DNA of 64,000 bases from JAMQKA01 sp043951865 (GCF_043951865.1 NZ_JBINJF010000018.1:38991-102990), one strand, 5' to 3'; positions 10,445 through 19,857 are shown, numbered from the stretch's first letter. The notes: generated by a model not told the origin, from the letters alone. Program-made: numbers and translations.

Positions 10445-10585
10445 CGAGGGCTTTGCAAAACCGTTGTTTTGGCCAATATCGGCATTTTCGCGGATTCTAT
10501 ATCCTCATTAATGAGATATAAACTGCGGTTCCGAATCCGCTCAGGGATTAATCCTGACCAAAACTCCTGGTTTTCATAGTCCTCG
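10445..10585 (+). repeat. 141-bp palindromic repeat, family 1, copy 2
   Basis: This copy is collinear with 7589-7730 and by eye about 80-85% identical. It shares the blocks CATCGGCATTTTC/TATCGGCATTTTC, TGAGATATAAACTGCG and CCGAATCCGCTCAGGG. The outer arms (CGAGGGCTTTGCAAAACC ... and GGTTTTCATAGTCCTCG) are still complementary but less perfect than in copy 1. It lies right after the DAHP synthase gene and before a strong terminator. The two same-orientation copies bracket the WG-repeat and DAHP synthase genes. Confidence 0.85.
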
Positions 10586-10640
10586 TTTTCCTGAACGTGG
10601 GTTATCCCGAGTTCCGAATCCCGCTATTTCAAATTTCTAA

Positions 10641-10668
10641 GCCCATCGTTAGCTCGATGGGCTTTTTT
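10641..10668 (+). terminator. intrinsic terminator after DAHP synthase
   Basis: An 8-9 bp perfect stem (GCCCATCG ... CGATGGGC) with a short loop is followed by six T residues. It is well placed to end the DAHP synthase transcript. Confidence 0.9.
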
Positions 10669-10927
10669 CAACTCTTACGTCCCCACCATAACAAAATGAC
10701 TCATAACCGGCCGATTGGGTATTCATTGTTGAGGCCAGGAAAATTCTGAGAGCAGCCGGCAGTAGTACTTCCCAAATCACTACTAACCAGGCCACTCTGA
10801 ACTTTTTACAGCTCTTCTGCCGCTTTGGCCAGCTAATTGATGACAACTTTTTCCTTTTTCACGTACACCTGAAAAAAACACAGGAGCTTATTGGCTGTTT
10901 GTCATGATTTTTGGCGCTCAACCCCTC
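10669..10927. other. non-coding gap upstream of the Hsp20 promoter
   Basis: This 259-bp stretch lies between the terminator and the sigma-54 promoter. A 65-codon minus-strand frame exists (10649-10846) but it overlaps the terminator and has no recognisable product, so I do not call it. The sequence is the natural place for an enhancer-binding activator site serving the promoter at 10928, but I cannot identify a clear dyad. Confidence 0.4.
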
Positions 10928-10943
10928 TGGCATATCGCTTGCA
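10928..10943 (+). promoter_or_regulatory. sigma-54 promoter of the Hsp20 gene
   Basis: TGGCATATCGCTTGCA matches the -24/-12 consensus TGGCAYRN4TTGCW at every fixed position. The GG (10929-10930) and GC (10941-10942) are at the required 10-bp interval. The expected transcription start, about 12 nt downstream of the GC, leaves a leader of about 54 nt before the ATG at 11008. RpoN dependence implies an AAA+ activator encoded elsewhere. Confidence 0.8.
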
Positions 10944-11007
10944 TTTATAAAAGTGAGTTTTTGAAAGATGAAAAATTTAATCAAAATAACATTGTGGAGG
11001 TACTATT

Positions 11008-11436
11008 ATGACACTCATAAGATATAACCGGCCAAACAAAGATCTCTTTTCAAAAAACTTTTCCGATATCATGGATGAATTTTTCAATGATGTCGTCAAC
11101 CAGCGCAACAATAGCTTTGTTCCGGGTATCGATATCTCCGAGACCGACGACAGTTTTGAAGTCAGCGTAGAACTGCCCGGCATGGAGAAAAAGGATATCG
11201 ATATCAGCCTGGACAACAACCGGCTGACCATCAGTGGCGAACGGAAGTTCGAGGAAGAGAAAGAGGGAAAAACCTATCACCGTGTAGAAACCCGGTATGG
11301 TTCTTTCAACCGTTCCTTCCAGCTTCCCGACAATGTGGATGAAGACAGCATCAACGCCACCTACAAAAACGGTTTGCTAAATATCAGTATCAAGAAAACG
11401 GAAGATAAAGTGAAGAAACAGATTGAAATTCACTAA
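11008..11436 (+). CDS. Hsp20/alpha-crystallin small heat-shock protein
   Basis: The 142-residue product is a typical small heat-shock protein that holds unfolding proteins in a refoldable state in the cytoplasm. A short N-terminal arm precedes the alpha-crystallin domain (about 40-130), with VPGIDISETDDSFEVSVELPGMEKKDIDIS and the family's late motif NGLLNISIKK. A strong Shine-Dalgarno sequence (TGGAGGT) lies 8 nt before the ATG. Transcription probably starts from the sigma-54 promoter at 10928-10943, unusual for an sHSP. A good terminator closes the gene at 11489-11523, so it appears monocistronic. The C-terminal tail lacks a clear IxI motif beyond IEIH at the very end. Confidence 0.95.
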   Translation: MTLIRYNRPNKDLFSKNFSDIMDEFFNDVVNQRNNSFVPGIDISETDDSFEVSVELPGMEKKDIDISLDNNRLTISGERKFEEEKEGKTYHRVETRYGSFNRSFQLPDNVDEDSINATYKNGLLNISIKKTEDKVKKQIEIH

Positions 11437-11488
11437 CGACCCGTATCCCTTATAGATCCCGACAGCTGATAACACATCCATACAATCT

Positions 11489-11523
11489 GCCGGGGTTGCA
11501 ATGAAATGCAACTCCGGCTTTTC
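11489..11523 (+). terminator. intrinsic terminator after hsp20
   Basis: A 12-bp stem GCCGGGGTTGCA / TGCAACTCCGGC (one G-T pair) with loop ATGAAA is followed by TTTTCATTTTT. It separates the Hsp20 and HtrA transcripts. Confidence 0.88.
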
Positions 11524-11632
11524 ATTTTTCAACATCAGCAAGTACAATAATCCGCTTTCCATGACTGTTAAAGGATCTGGAACATAAAACCGTTTTTCAA
11601 AAGTATTAATTATTCCAAAAATGGAGTTTCTC

Positions 11633-13129
11633 ATGAAACACTCAAATAAATCATTCCTTGCGATTATAATACTGGCGCTGGTTTTGGTGGGGTTTTACAC
11701 GGTAGATTTCCGGGGATCCGACCAGGCGTCGATCATTAGCCTGCCCGACTTTGACACCCAGGTGCAGCCTTCGCAGGATCAACCGATCAATAACCTCAAA
11801 GATCTGAATGACGCAATTGTCAATATTGCGGAAAAAACGAAACCGGCGGTTGTGACGATCTTTACGACCCAGACCGTTGAAGCTCCTCAAAATCCCCTGT
11901 TTCGTTTCTTTGGAGATCCCCGGGGAGGCGGGAGCCAGGAACGTGAAGTCAGCGGACTCGGCTCCGGCGTAGTCGTATCAGAAGATGGATACATCCTCAC
12001 CAACAACCACGTGGTGGAGGGGGCCGAGGATATACGGGTTGGAACCCTTGACGGCCATGAGCTCGAAGCTGAAATTGTGGGCACCGATCCCATGACCGAC
12101 ATAGCCGTACTTAAAATAAATGCCGAGAATCTGCCCGAAATCGAATTTGGAAACAGCGACAACCTGCGTGTCGGTGAATTTGTCATGGCGATCGGAAGTC
12201 CATTTGGGGACAATCTCGCTCACTCGGTCTCCTTCGGCATTGTCTCCGGCAAGGGGCGCACCATAGGACTGGCCCAGCGTACGGGAGGATATGAAAACTT
12301 TATCCAGACAGACGCCGCCATCAACCCCGGCAACTCCGGCGGGGCCCTGATCAACCTCGATGGTCAGCTCGTGGGTGTTAACACCGCCATCGCATCCCGG
12401 TCCGGCGGCAACCAGGGCGTGGGATTTGCCATTCCCGCTAACCTGGCACAGAATATTATGGACCAGCTTATTGAAACCGGTGAAGTGCAACGCGGATACC
12501 TGGGTATAACCGGTGACGGAGTGGATCGCACCATGGCCCGTGCACTGGGACTTGAAAAACCGCAGGGCGTAATTGTCGGCGGCGTTGTGGATGGCGGTCC
12601 TGCCTCGGAGGCCGGCCTCCAAGAGGGCGATGTCATCACAACCCTGGATGGGGAAGCCGTTGACGGCTGGTTCTCATTCCGCACGGAGATAGCCAGCAAA
12701 CGGCCGGGAACTGAAGTTGAATTTGGTGTAATCCGCGATGGCGAAGAGCTCGATATAACTGTAACACTCGGTCAACTGCCGGACGATCTGAGGGCCTCCG
12801 CCGGTCCAAGCCAGCAAGGCGCGCCGGACCGTAACCTGCAGGAGCGCGTGGGCTTTAGTGTGCAAACCCTGACTCCCCAAATTGCGGAAGAGCTGCAGAT
12901 CGATCCAAATCAAAACGGAGTTGTGGTAACTAACATCCGGCGAAACAGCGATGCATACCGGCAGGGGCTTCGTGAGGGAGATGTTATTACCAGTATCGCC
13001 AAAGAACCGGTACAAAATGTGAGCGACTTCAATGACATTATGAGTCAACTCGTTGAGGAGGAAAACCAGGTCGTCCTTATGCGCATCTTGCGGGGAGGAA
13101 ACGGATTATTCATCGCTTTTGAATTGTAA
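11633..13129 (+). CDS. DegP/HtrA-family periplasmic serine protease
   Basis: The protein degrades or refolds damaged envelope proteins. An N-terminal hydrophobic helix (about 8-24) acts as signal anchor or signal peptide. It is followed by a trypsin-like domain with catalytic triad H126 (LTNNHVV), D156 (MTDIAVLKI) and S235 (NPGNSGGALINL). Two PDZ domains follow (about 275-360 and 400-495), with RGYLGI at the first domain's entry. The ATG at 11633 is preferred over the in-frame ATG at 11621. GGAG (11623-11626) sits 6 nt before it and the product then starts MKHSNKSF, directly ahead of the hydrophobic helix. The gene stands alone between two terminators. Its place between Hsp20 and DnaJ genes gives a small proteostasis cluster. 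Confidence 0.95.
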   Translation: MKHSNKSFLAIIILALVLVGFYTVDFRGSDQASIISLPDFDTQVQPSQDQPINNLKDLNDAIVNIAEKTKPAVVTIFTTQTVEAPQNPLFRFFGDPRGGGSQEREVSGLGSGVVVSEDGYILTNNHVVEGAEDIRVGTLDGHELEAEIVGTDPMTDIAVLKINAENLPEIEFGNSDNLRVGEFVMAIGSPFGDNLAHSVSFGIVSGKGRTIGLAQRTGGYENFIQTDAAINPGNSGGALINLDGQLVGVNTAIASRSGGNQGVGFAIPANLAQNIMDQLIETGEVQRGYLGITGDGVDRTMARALGLEKPQGVIVGGVVDGGPASEAGLQEGDVITTLDGEAVDGWFSFRTEIASKRPGTEVEFGVIRDGEELDITVTLGQLPDDLRASAGPSQQGAPDRNLQERVGFSVQTLTPQIAEELQIDPNQNGVVVTNIRRNSDAYRQGLREGDVITSIAKEPVQNVSDFNDIMSQLVEEENQVVLMRILRGGNGLFIAFEL

Positions 13130-13158
13130 CGAAGAACCTACCTCATCATGATCCCTGG

Positions 13159-13187
13159 CCCCCGGTCTATCCCGCCGGGGGTTTTTT
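13159..13187 (+). terminator. intrinsic terminator after the HtrA gene
   Basis: A G/C-rich stem CCCCCGG / CCGGGGG with a 9-nt loop is followed by six T residues. It ends the protease transcript. Confidence 0.85.
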
Positions 13188-13310
13188 ATGGATATGTCAA
13201 CCTGACTATTTTTCCGCTTGGTATTGCCAATTAGTTATTTTCTGAAGACTGGCATCCATTTTGCTCATATTATAAATAGCAATGAATTTGGACAACTGAG
13301 CCCGATCCAC

Positions 13311-14345
13311 ATGGAATACAAAGATTATTATGACATATTGGGAGTAAGTCGGAACGCTTCCCAGGATGAAATCAAGAAGGCGTATCGTAAAAAGGCGGCA
13401 AAATTTCACCCTGACAAAAATCCTGATGATCCCTCTGCAGAAGATAAATTCAAAGAGGTGGGGGAAGCCTATGAAGTTCTAAAAGACCCTGAAAAACGTA
13501 AACTCTATGACAAAGCCGGTAAAGACTGGAAAAGATATCAGCGTTCCGGCGGTTCTGCTGACGATTTTGACTGGTCTCGTTACGCGCGGCAAGGGGGCGG
13601 CGGTCAGGGCCAATCCTACCGTGTCAATTTTGACATGGATGACCTTTTTGGCGGCCGGGCCCGGCAAGGCCAAGGCCGGGGAAGCAGCGGGGGGAGCCCG
13701 TTTTCCAGCTTCTTCGAGAGTCTCTTTGGGGGAGGAAATCCATTTGCAGAAGCCCAGCAGCAGGGACAAGCCGGCTCCCAAACCTATCGCGGACAATCGC
13801 GAGCCGGCACGCGGCAAAACCGACAGAAATCAACCAAAAAAAATGTCACCGCTACTGTAACCATCACGCTTAAAGAGGCGTTTGAGGGCTCGAGCCGCAC
13901 CGTGCGTATCGGGAATGAAAAAATGAAAATAAAAATCCCCCCGGGAATAAAAGACGGTCAAAAGCTAAAAGTCAGTGGCAGGGGCAGCTCCAGTGTACGC
14001 GGCGGCCAACGTGGAGACTTTTACCTCAAGATACATATCAAGGAGCCTAAAGACTTCAAACGCAAAGGCGATGACATCTACCACGATCACCCGGTTGATC
14101 TCAGTACAGCGGTGTTGGGAGGCGAAACAAGGGTGTCTACGCTCAATGGAAAAGTAAAGCTTAAAATCCCCGCCGGAACACAGAGCGGGGACCTGTTCCG
14201 CATCCCCAATATGGGCATGCCCAAATTCAAAAATGAATCCGAAAAAGGAGACTTTTTCGTGCGTGCCATGGTCCAGGTTCCTGAAAATCTAAGCAAGGAG
14301 GAAAAAGAGCTGTTTAAAAAGTTTGCAGAGAAAACATCGGGATAA
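13311..14345 (+). CDS. DnaJ-class molecular chaperone, CbpA type
   Basis: This J-domain co-chaperone stimulates DnaK. The J domain (1-70) has the HPD motif at residues 33-35. A Gly/Gln/Ser/Arg-rich linker follows (about 90-185, including FDMDDLFGG). Two C-terminal beta-sandwich substrate-binding domains come next (about 190-335; [35 protein letters not shown]). The cysteine-rich zinc-finger domain of true DnaJ is absent, which places it with CbpA/DnaJ type II. I chose the ATG at 13311 because [16 protein letters not shown] is the canonical J-domain beginning. An upstream in-frame start (13218) adds 31 residues with no family similarity. No Shine-Dalgarno sequence is evident. Confidence 0.93.
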   Translation: MEYKDYYDILGVSRNASQDEIKKAYRKKAAKFHPDKNPDDPSAEDKFKEVGEAYEVLKDPEKRKLYDKAGKDWKRYQRSGGSADDFDWSRYARQGGGGQGQSYRVNFDMDDLFGGRARQGQGRGSSGGSPFSSFFESLFGGGNPFAEAQQQGQAGSQTYRGQSRAGTRQNRQKSTKKNVTATVTITLKEAFEGSSRTVRIGNEKMKIKIPPGIKDGQKLKVSGRGSSSVRGGQRGDFYLKIHIKEPKDFKRKGDDIYHDHPVDLSTAVLGGETRVSTLNGKVKLKIPAGTQSGDLFRIPNMGMPKFKNESEKGDFFVRAMVQVPENLSKEEKELFKKFAEKTSG

Positions 14346-14405
14346 GGTGCAGGTGCCAGAATCGACATTTCCAAAGGTATGCGGATTCAGCGATAGTATC
14401 GCCTG

Positions 14406-14780
14406 CTAACGATTCTTGAGAGTGTGATCGCGGTAATTAAGGTAGAGGGAAATGCAAAATGCCGCCAAGAAAGAGATACCGGTGGCCCAGTCAACCAGCA
14501 GGGGACTTACATCCCAGCCGGTAAACAGGTCCACCAAAAACTTGATATACGAGTTTGGCATATCATAATGGCCGAGCTCCCGCCGAACCAGCCAGTGCCA
14601 GTGGGTACATGGGCAGTAGCCGAAGCCGTACCAAATCCCCAGGACAATCCAGGAAAAAGCTGTCAGCGAGAGCGTCAGGAAATTCAGCCAGCGCGTTTTT
14701 TTCCATATCCAGCCAAACAAATTGAATAACACCAGCAGGGTATGAAAAATAATAAAAAACAGGTCCAGAAATTGATACAT
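14406..14780 (-). CDS. DUF2784 family membrane protein
   Basis: This 124-residue protein has about four predicted membrane helices. It carries the family's aromatic-rich middle WYGFGYCPCTHWHWLVRRELG, with the CPxTxWHW pattern typical of DUF2784. The function of the family is unknown. It is oriented against the neighbouring DnaJ gene and divergently from the nuclease gene, with 112 bp between its ATG and the nuclease start. A His/Cys-containing loop could bind a metal, but this is only a guess. Confidence 0.8.
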   Translation of the reverse strand: MYQFLDLFFIIFHTLLVLFNLFGWIWKKTRWLNFLTLSLTAFSWIVLGIWYGFGYCPCTHWHWLVRRELGHYDMPNSYIKFLVDLFTGWDVSPLLVDWATGISFLAAFCISLYLNYRDHTLKNR

Positions 14781-14892
14781 CCCGGCTTCTGAAATTATTG
14801 TTAGAATTATTCATAAAGACTTACCATCGGGTAAAAAAATAGAGATATTATCTCCCAAATCGGAACACTCTTTATCGAATAAATTACACCAT

Positions 14893-15699
14893 ATGAACGC
14901 ACTAGTAATAATATGTTCATTGCTCTTTACCGTGAACGGCTCTTTGTCAGAAAAGTGGGGGAAAACCGGCCATCGCGTAGTTGGTGATATCGCTGAACAG
15001 TACCTTACCCCCGGGGCACAAAAAGAGATTGCCGACATTCTGGGACACGAGTCGCTCGCCATGGCCAGCACCTGGATGGACGAGATTCGGTCAGACCCGC
15101 AATATGATCACACCCACGACTGGCACTGGGTGACCATTCCCGACGGGCAGAACTATGCGGAAACCGAAAAAAATCCCGATGGCGACCTGATCAAGGCGCT
15201 CCGTGATATTATTGCTGATTTAAAAGAAGGAGCGTTATCCCCAGACGTGGAGGCTGAAAAACTAAAAATGCTTGTTCATCTGGTAGGTGACATCCACCAG
15301 CCGCTGCATGTGGGTACGGGTAAAGACCGCGGCGGAAATGATGTGGACCTCGAATGGTTTTGGGAATACTCTAACCTGCACCGGGTGTGGGACAGCGAAA
15401 TGATCGACGACTCCAAACTGAGTTTTACCGAGCTCTCCAACAGCGTGAATCATCCCACCAAAGAGGAGCTTCGACAATGGCAGTCTTCTGGTATCCTCGA
15501 CTGGGCACGGGAGTCGATGGAGCTGCGGGATGAGGTCTACGATCTGCCCGGCGACAGGGAACTGGGCTATGAATACACCTACAAGAATTTCAGTATCGTG
15601 GAAAAGCGACTGCTCCAGGCCGGGGTCCGGTTGGCGGCGGTCCTCAATGATATTTACGGAAACCAGGGAAATATCGACTCGAGGAACAAGGAATACTGA
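14893..15699 (+). CDS. S1/P1-type zinc nuclease
   Basis: Members of this family cleave single-stranded nucleic acids and remove 3'-phosphates, using three zinc ions. The signal peptide (about 1-19) ends before EKWGKTGHRVVGDIA. The mature N-terminal Trp and the nearby His are zinc ligands in the family. Further ligand motifs are HDWHWVTIP, HLVGDIHQPLHVG and NLHRVWDSEMI, the complete family set. At 268 residues it is full length. It is probably secreted to the periplasm or outside, where it may help scavenge phosphate and nucleosides. It stands alone, divergent from the DUF2784 gene. Confidence 0.92.
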   Translation: MNALVIICSLLFTVNGSLSEKWGKTGHRVVGDIAEQYLTPGAQKEIADILGHESLAMASTWMDEIRSDPQYDHTHDWHWVTIPDGQNYAETEKNPDGDLIKALRDIIADLKEGALSPDVEAEKLKMLVHLVGDIHQPLHVGTGKDRGGNDVDLEWFWEYSNLHRVWDSEMIDDSKLSFTELSNSVNHPTKEELRQWQSSGILDWARESMELRDEVYDLPGDRELGYEYTYKNFSIVEKRLLQAGVRLAAVLNDIYGNQGNIDSRNKEY

Positions 15700-15738
15700 A
15701 TGTCGAAGGGTCGCACTTCATCATTCGATATTCGATAT

Positions 15739-16281
15739 TCATGATTCAAACACTTTTTCCATCGCCTGCTGGTGGATGGTCATCGCCTCTTCACCCCAGA
15801 GCACAAACCGGATCAGGTTCACGGAAGAAAGTCCTTCGCCCACCCGGTCGGAAATTGTGCTGAAAGCGACAAACGCGGCGTCCCGCATCGGGTAACCGAA
15901 CGCACCCGTTGAGATCGAGGGAAAAGCCACGCTGCTGATCTCATTCTCCTCGGCCCGGTCCAGGGCGTGCCTGTAGCAATTTGCCAGCAGCTTCTCTTCC
16001 GGCTTGTCCCGGCCGTAGACCGGTCCCAGGCAGTGAATCACGTATTCGTTGGGCAGATGATGACCGCCGGTGATGACCGCTTCCCCCGGGTCGATCGGGG
16101 CCAGCGGCCGGGTCTCCTCGGCCAGGCCGGGTCCCGCCGCGCGATGGATCGCCCCGGCTACCCCGCCCCCGATTCGCAGTTGTGCATTGGCCGCGTTTAC
16201 GACCGCCTCAATATCATCCTGCTTTGCTATGTCTCCGCGCTTCAGCTCAATCGTAACTCCGGAAATCACTGTTTTATCCAT
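15739..16281 (-). CDS. macro-domain O-acetyl-ADP-ribose deacetylase
   Basis: The 180-residue product is a single macro domain of the YmdB/MacroD type. It has VVNAANAQLRIGGGVAGAIH (ADP-ribose binding and catalytic Asn/Asp region) and PSISTGAFGYPMRDAA (phosphate-binding loop). Such enzymes remove the acyl group from O-acetyl-ADP-ribose and can reverse ADP-ribosylation of acidic residues. No ADP-ribosyltransferase gene is adjacent, so no toxin-antitoxin role can be argued. It converges on the nuclease gene with a short gap that carries degenerate ATTCGATATTC words. Confidence 0.93.
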   Translation of the reverse strand: MDKTVISGVTIELKRGDIAKQDDIEAVVNAANAQLRIGGGVAGAIHRAAGPGLAEETRPLAPIDPGEAVITGGHHLPNEYVIHCLGPVYGRDKPEEKLLANCYRHALDRAEENEISSVAFPSISTGAFGYPMRDAAFVAFSTISDRVGEGLSSVNLIRFVLWGEEAMTIHQQAMEKVFES

Positions 16282-16395
16282 AACGATTGGAAAATTTTGT
16301 TCCGGTTATCACTGTTTAGTACAAACAAGGATGGCAGTTGATTGGAAAATTCCCTGCAAATTTCTTACTTGTTATAAGAATTAAATCAAAAAATC

Positions 16396-16646
16396 ATGGA
16401 ACAAGCAACAGTAACCAGCAAAGGTCAGATCACCATCCCCAAAAGGATCAGGGAAAAGCTAAACCTAAAAGCGGGGGATAACGTTAATTTTATAGTTGAC
16501 AGTGATGATGTCATCAAGATACAAACTCAGAAAAAAATATCGAAAGCTTGCGAGGCATTTTGCACCGACCTGACCAAGAATCGCTTTCAATAGAAGAAAT
16601 GGAAAAGGGAGTTACAGAATATCTAAAAAAGAAGTATAGCAAATGA
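16396..16646 (+). pseudogene. AbrB/VapB-type antitoxin, frameshifted at an A7 tract
   Basis: The frame from ATG 16396 encodes an AbrB/SpoVT-like swapped-hairpin DNA-binding domain (TVTSKGQITIPKRIREKLNLKAGD), the standard VapB N-terminus. It then stops at 16593 after an atypical tail (KACEAFCTDLTKNRFQ). If one A is added to the seven-A run at 16531-16537, the frame continues as NIESLRGILHRPDQESLSIEEMEKG. That matches the usual toxin-binding C-terminus of these antitoxins. It then ends at a TGA (16644-16646) that overlaps the toxin ATG in the common ATGA arrangement. The tail and overlap argue that the extended frame was the functional one. It may be a real one-base deletion, a read error in a homopolymer, or a site of slippage. 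Confidence 0.75.
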
Positions 16647-17041
16647 AGATCGGACTCGACACCAACATTCTTGTTCGATACCTCACTGAAGATGATCCTG
16701 AACAGGCTGACCGAGTCCAGGAACTGTTCGATTCCTACAAAAGTGAAGCCACATTCATAATAAATGAAGTGATATTAGCCGAATTAGATTGGGTGCTGAC
16801 CAGTGTTTATGGATATTCTCGAAAGGAATTTCTAATGGTTATTGAACAAATATTTGAGACCAAGCACATCTCTTTTAGTCAGCCGACTGTAGTAAAAAAA
16901 GCCATCAGAGAATACGCCTCCAGTAGTGCTGACTTTTTGGATTGCTATATTGGTATTCTAAATAAGAAAATGGATACAAAAATCACTTTCACCTTCGACA
17001 AAGCCGCCTCCAATCTGGCACATTTTTCCCTCCTCCAGTAA
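16643..17041 (+). CDS. PIN-domain ribonuclease toxin (VapC type)
   Basis: The 132-residue PIN domain keeps the acidic metal-binding residues of active VapC RNases. These are D6 in GLDTNILVRY, Glu in NEVILAELDWVL, Asp in SADFLDCYI and Asp in TFDKAAS. VapC toxins cut specific RNAs such as initiator tRNA or 23S rRNA; the target here is unknown. The ATG overlaps the restored antitoxin stop codon, giving translational coupling in the usual antitoxin-first order. If the antitoxin is truly truncated, an intact toxin would be without its normal inhibitor, which is notable. Confidence 0.88.
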   Translation: MKIGLDTNILVRYLTEDDPEQADRVQELFDSYKSEATFIINEVILAELDWVLTSVYGYSRKEFLMVIEQIFETKHISFSQPTVVKKAIREYASSSADFLDCYIGILNKKMDTKITFTFDKAASNLAHFSLLQ

Positions 17042-17211
17042 CAGTTAGACAGGATTCCCCTGACAAGGCGCTACCTGATTTTCCCGCTTTCCCCAAAACG
17101 GCATACCTGGTTAATTAATTCTGCAATAACGTCATATTTGCAAAATCGGTATGGTATTGGCAACAGTTAAGAGTAGAAAATAAAAAGACGTTAACCTCAA
17201 TATTCCCTGCT

Positions 17212-19845
17212 ATGAATTTCAACAAATTTACGTTAAAGGCGCAGGAGGCCGTTCAGAACGCGCTTGACCTGGCCTCCGGCAAGAACCACCAGGCCGTGGA
17301 ACCGAGCCATATTCTCCTGGCCCTGCTGAATGATTCGGAGAACGTGGTAAATACGATACTCAACAAGCTGGGCGTTCGCGCACCCCAGTTAAAAACCGAC
17401 CTCGAACAGCGGATCGATAAGCTGCCGGTCGTCAAGGGAGCGTCGGTCTCGGGGCAGTATCTCTCGAACAACGCCAAAGAACTTTTTGACAAAGCCCAGG
17501 AATCGGCGGATGATCTCGGGGACGAATATATCAGCTCCGAACACGTGCTGATCGGCATGCTCGAGTCCAGCGGAGAGGCCGGCAACCTGCTGAGACAGCA
17601 GGGCGTCAAAAAGGATGATGTACTTAAAATATTACAAGATGTCCGCGGCTCTCAGAAAGTGGACGACCCCAATGCCGAAAGCCGCTACAACGCGCTGGAG
17701 AAATACGGTCGCGACCTGAACGAGATGGCCGAAAAGAACAAGCTGGATCCCGTCATTGGGCGCGACCAGGAAATCAGGCGCATCATGCAGATCCTCTCGC
17801 GCCGCACCAAGAACAACCCGGTGCTTATCGGGGAACCCGGTGTCGGTAAAACGGCCATCGCCGAGGGACTCGCGCTTCGTATCAACCGGGGCGACGTGCC
17901 CGAAAGTCTTAAAAGCAAGCGCATTGTGGCGCTTGACATGGGTGCGCTGGTGGCCGGCACCAAATTCCGCGGTGAATTTGAAGAACGCCTGAAAGCGGTG
18001 GTCAAGGAAGTGATCGACTCCGACGGCGAACTTATCCTGTTTATCGATGAAATCCACACGCTCGTCGGCGGAGGGTCGGCCGAGGGATCGCTGGATGCCG
18101 CCAACATCCTGAAACCGTCGCTGGCCCGCGGTGAGCTGCACGCCATCGGGGCCACCACCCTGGATGAATACCGAAAACATATAGAAAAAGACCGCGCGCT
18201 GGAGCGCCGCATGCAGAAAGTGTTGATCAACGAGCCCACGGTGGAAGATACCGTTTCCATCCTCCGGGGACTGCAGGAGCGCTATGAGCTGCATCACGGG
18301 GTCAAAATCCGGGACGAGGCGCTGGTAGCAGCCGCAGAACTTTCTCACCGGTACATCAGCGACCGGTTTCTGCCGGACAAGGCGATCGACCTTATCGACG
18401 AGGCCGCCTCCCGGCTGCGCCTGGAGATAGACTCGATGCCGGAAGAGCTCGACCAGGTTGAACGGCAGATACGCCAGCTCGAAATAGAGCGCGAGGGACT
18501 GAAACGCGACAAGAACGAGGAAAAAATACAGAATATTGAAAAAGAGCTGGCCGACCTGGAAGAAAAGCGCAACACCATGCGGAACCAGTGGGATACCGAG
18601 CGCGAACTGATCCAGAAGACGCGCGACCTGAAAGAGGCGATCGATACCTCCCGCAACCAGGCCGAAAAGGCCGAGCGGGAAGGCAACTACGAAAAAGTCG
18701 CTGAACTTCGCTATGGCACAATTAAACAACTGGAAAAAGACCTCGAGGATACCAAGAAACAGCTCGATGAGGTCCAGGAAGGTCGTGCCATGCTCAAGGA
18801 GGAGGTTGAGTATGAGGATATCGCCGATATCGTTTCGCGGTGGACCGGCATCCCGGTCAGCAAGATGCTGCAGAGCGAGCGGCAAAAACTTATTCACCTC
18901 GAAGAAGAGCTCCACAAACGGGTGGTCGGGCAGGACCCCGCCATCGAAACGGTTTCCAATGCCGTTCGGCGTTCGCGCGCCGGACTCCAGGACGCCCAGC
19001 GACCGATCGGATCGTTCTTCTTCCTTGGCTCTACGGGCGTCGGGAAGACGGAACTGGCCCGTTCACTGGCCAACTTCCTCTTCAACGATGAGGACGCCAT
19101 GGTGCGCATCGACATGAGCGAGTATATGGAGCGTCACAGCGTCAGTCGCCTGGTCGGAGCTCCTCCCGGCTACGTGGGATACGACGAAGGCGGGCAGCTC
19201 ACCGAAGCGGTGCGGCGCAAACCGTACTCCGTCATCCTGCTGGATGAAATCGAGAAGGCGCATGCCGATGTGTTCAACATGCTGCTTCAGGTGCTGGATG
19301 AAGGCCGCCTGACCGACAACAAGGGTGTCACGGTCGACTTCACCAACACTATCATTATAATGACCAGCAACATCGGTTCGCACCTGATCCAGGACAAAAT
19401 TGAGGAAACCGGCGGGGCATTTACGGATGAAGTCTACAGCGACCTGCAGGATCAACTGATGGACCAGTTGAAAAAGTCGATCCGCCCCGAATTCCTGAAC
19501 CGCGTAGATGATATCATCGTATTCCACCCGCTCAACAAAGAGCATATACGGGAAATCGTGGATATCCAGCTCAAGCGGGTCTTCGAAATGCTTGCAAAGA
19601 AAAATGTCAGGCTCTCGATTTCAGATCCCGTCAAAGACTGGCTGGCCGAACGCGGTTATGACCCGGTGTACGGCGCCCGTCCGCTCAAGCGGTTGATACA
19701 GCGCAAAATTGTGGACAAGCTTGCCACAGAGCTGATCAAGCGGGAAGAAGAGGAGGTAACGCAGTTCGAGGCTACGCTCAGCAAAAATGGCGAAGAGATC
19801 GAATTTGCTGAAGTCTACGATGATGTTGAAGCCTGGGCTGATTAA
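17212..19845 (+). CDS. clpB: ATP-dependent chaperone ClpB
   Basis: ClpB is a hexameric AAA+ disaggregase that works with DnaK/DnaJ to dissolve protein aggregates. The 877 residues show the N-domain (about 1-150). The first AAA module has Walker [11 protein letters not shown], Walker [14 protein letters not shown] and pore loop around [13 protein letters not shown] coiled-coil middle domain (about 405-530, rich in E/K/R) is the feature that separates ClpB from ClpA/ClpC. The second AAA module has [22 protein letters not shown], pore motif GYVGYDEGG and sensor region [10 protein letters not shown]. Length fits the family. No CIRCE or sigma-32-like sequence was recognised upstream. A modest hairpin follows the stop. 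Confidence 0.97.
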   Translation: MNFNKFTLKAQEAVQNALDLASGKNHQAVEPSHILLALLNDSENVVNTILNKLGVRAPQLKTDLEQRIDKLPVVKGASVSGQYLSNNAKELFDKAQESADDLGDEYISSEHVLIGMLESSGEAGNLLRQQGVKKDDVLKILQDVRGSQKVDDPNAESRYNALEKYGRDLNEMAEKNKLDPVIGRDQEIRRIMQILSRRTKNNPVLIGEPGVGKTAIAEGLALRINRGDVPESLKSKRIVALDMGALVAGTKFRGEFEERLKAVVKEVIDSDGELILFIDEIHTLVGGGSAEGSLDAANILKPSLARGELHAIGATTLDEYRKHIEKDRALERRMQKVLINEPTVEDTVSILRGLQERYELHHGVKIRDEALVAAAELSHRYISDRFLPDKAIDLIDEAASRLRLEIDSMPEELDQVERQIRQLEIEREGLKRDKNEEKIQNIEKELADLEEKRNTMRNQWDTERELIQKTRDLKEAIDTSRNQAEKAEREGNYEKVAELRYGTIKQLEKDLEDTKKQLDEVQEGRAMLKEEVEYEDIADIVSRWTGIPVSKMLQSERQKLIHLEEELHKRVVGQDPAIETVSNAVRRSRAGLQDAQRPIGSFFFLGSTGVGKTELARSLANFLFNDEDAMVRIDMSEYMERHSVSRLVGAPPGYVGYDEGGQLTEAVRRKPYSVILLDEIEKAHADVFNMLLQVLDEGRLTDNKGVTVDFTNTIIIMTSNIGSHLIQDKIEETGGAFTDEVYSDLQDQLMDQLKKSIRPEFLNRVDDIIVFHPLNKEHIREIVDIQLKRVFEMLAKKNVRLSISDPVKDWLAERGYDPVYGARPLKRLIQRKIVDKLATELIKREEEEVTQFEATLSKNGEEIEFAEVYDDVEAWAD

Positions 19846-19857
19846 CAGCGTCCAAAC

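Noticed and set aside
10649..10846. 65-codon minus-strand frame
   Set aside because: It overlaps the terminator at 10641-10668, lacks a ribosome-binding site and has no match.
13218..13310. Longer N-terminus of the DnaJ-class protein
   Set aside because: The J domain starts at the ATG at 13311; the upstream residues show no family similarity.
17042..17211. Heat-shock control site (CIRCE or sigma-32) before clpB
   Set aside because: Neither the inverted repeat of CIRCE nor a sigma-32 consensus is visible. A TGG...TGC pair there has the wrong spacing for sigma-54.
17632..18915. 427-codon frame opposite clpB
   Set aside because: Antisense to highly conserved ClpB sequence, with no recognisable protein.
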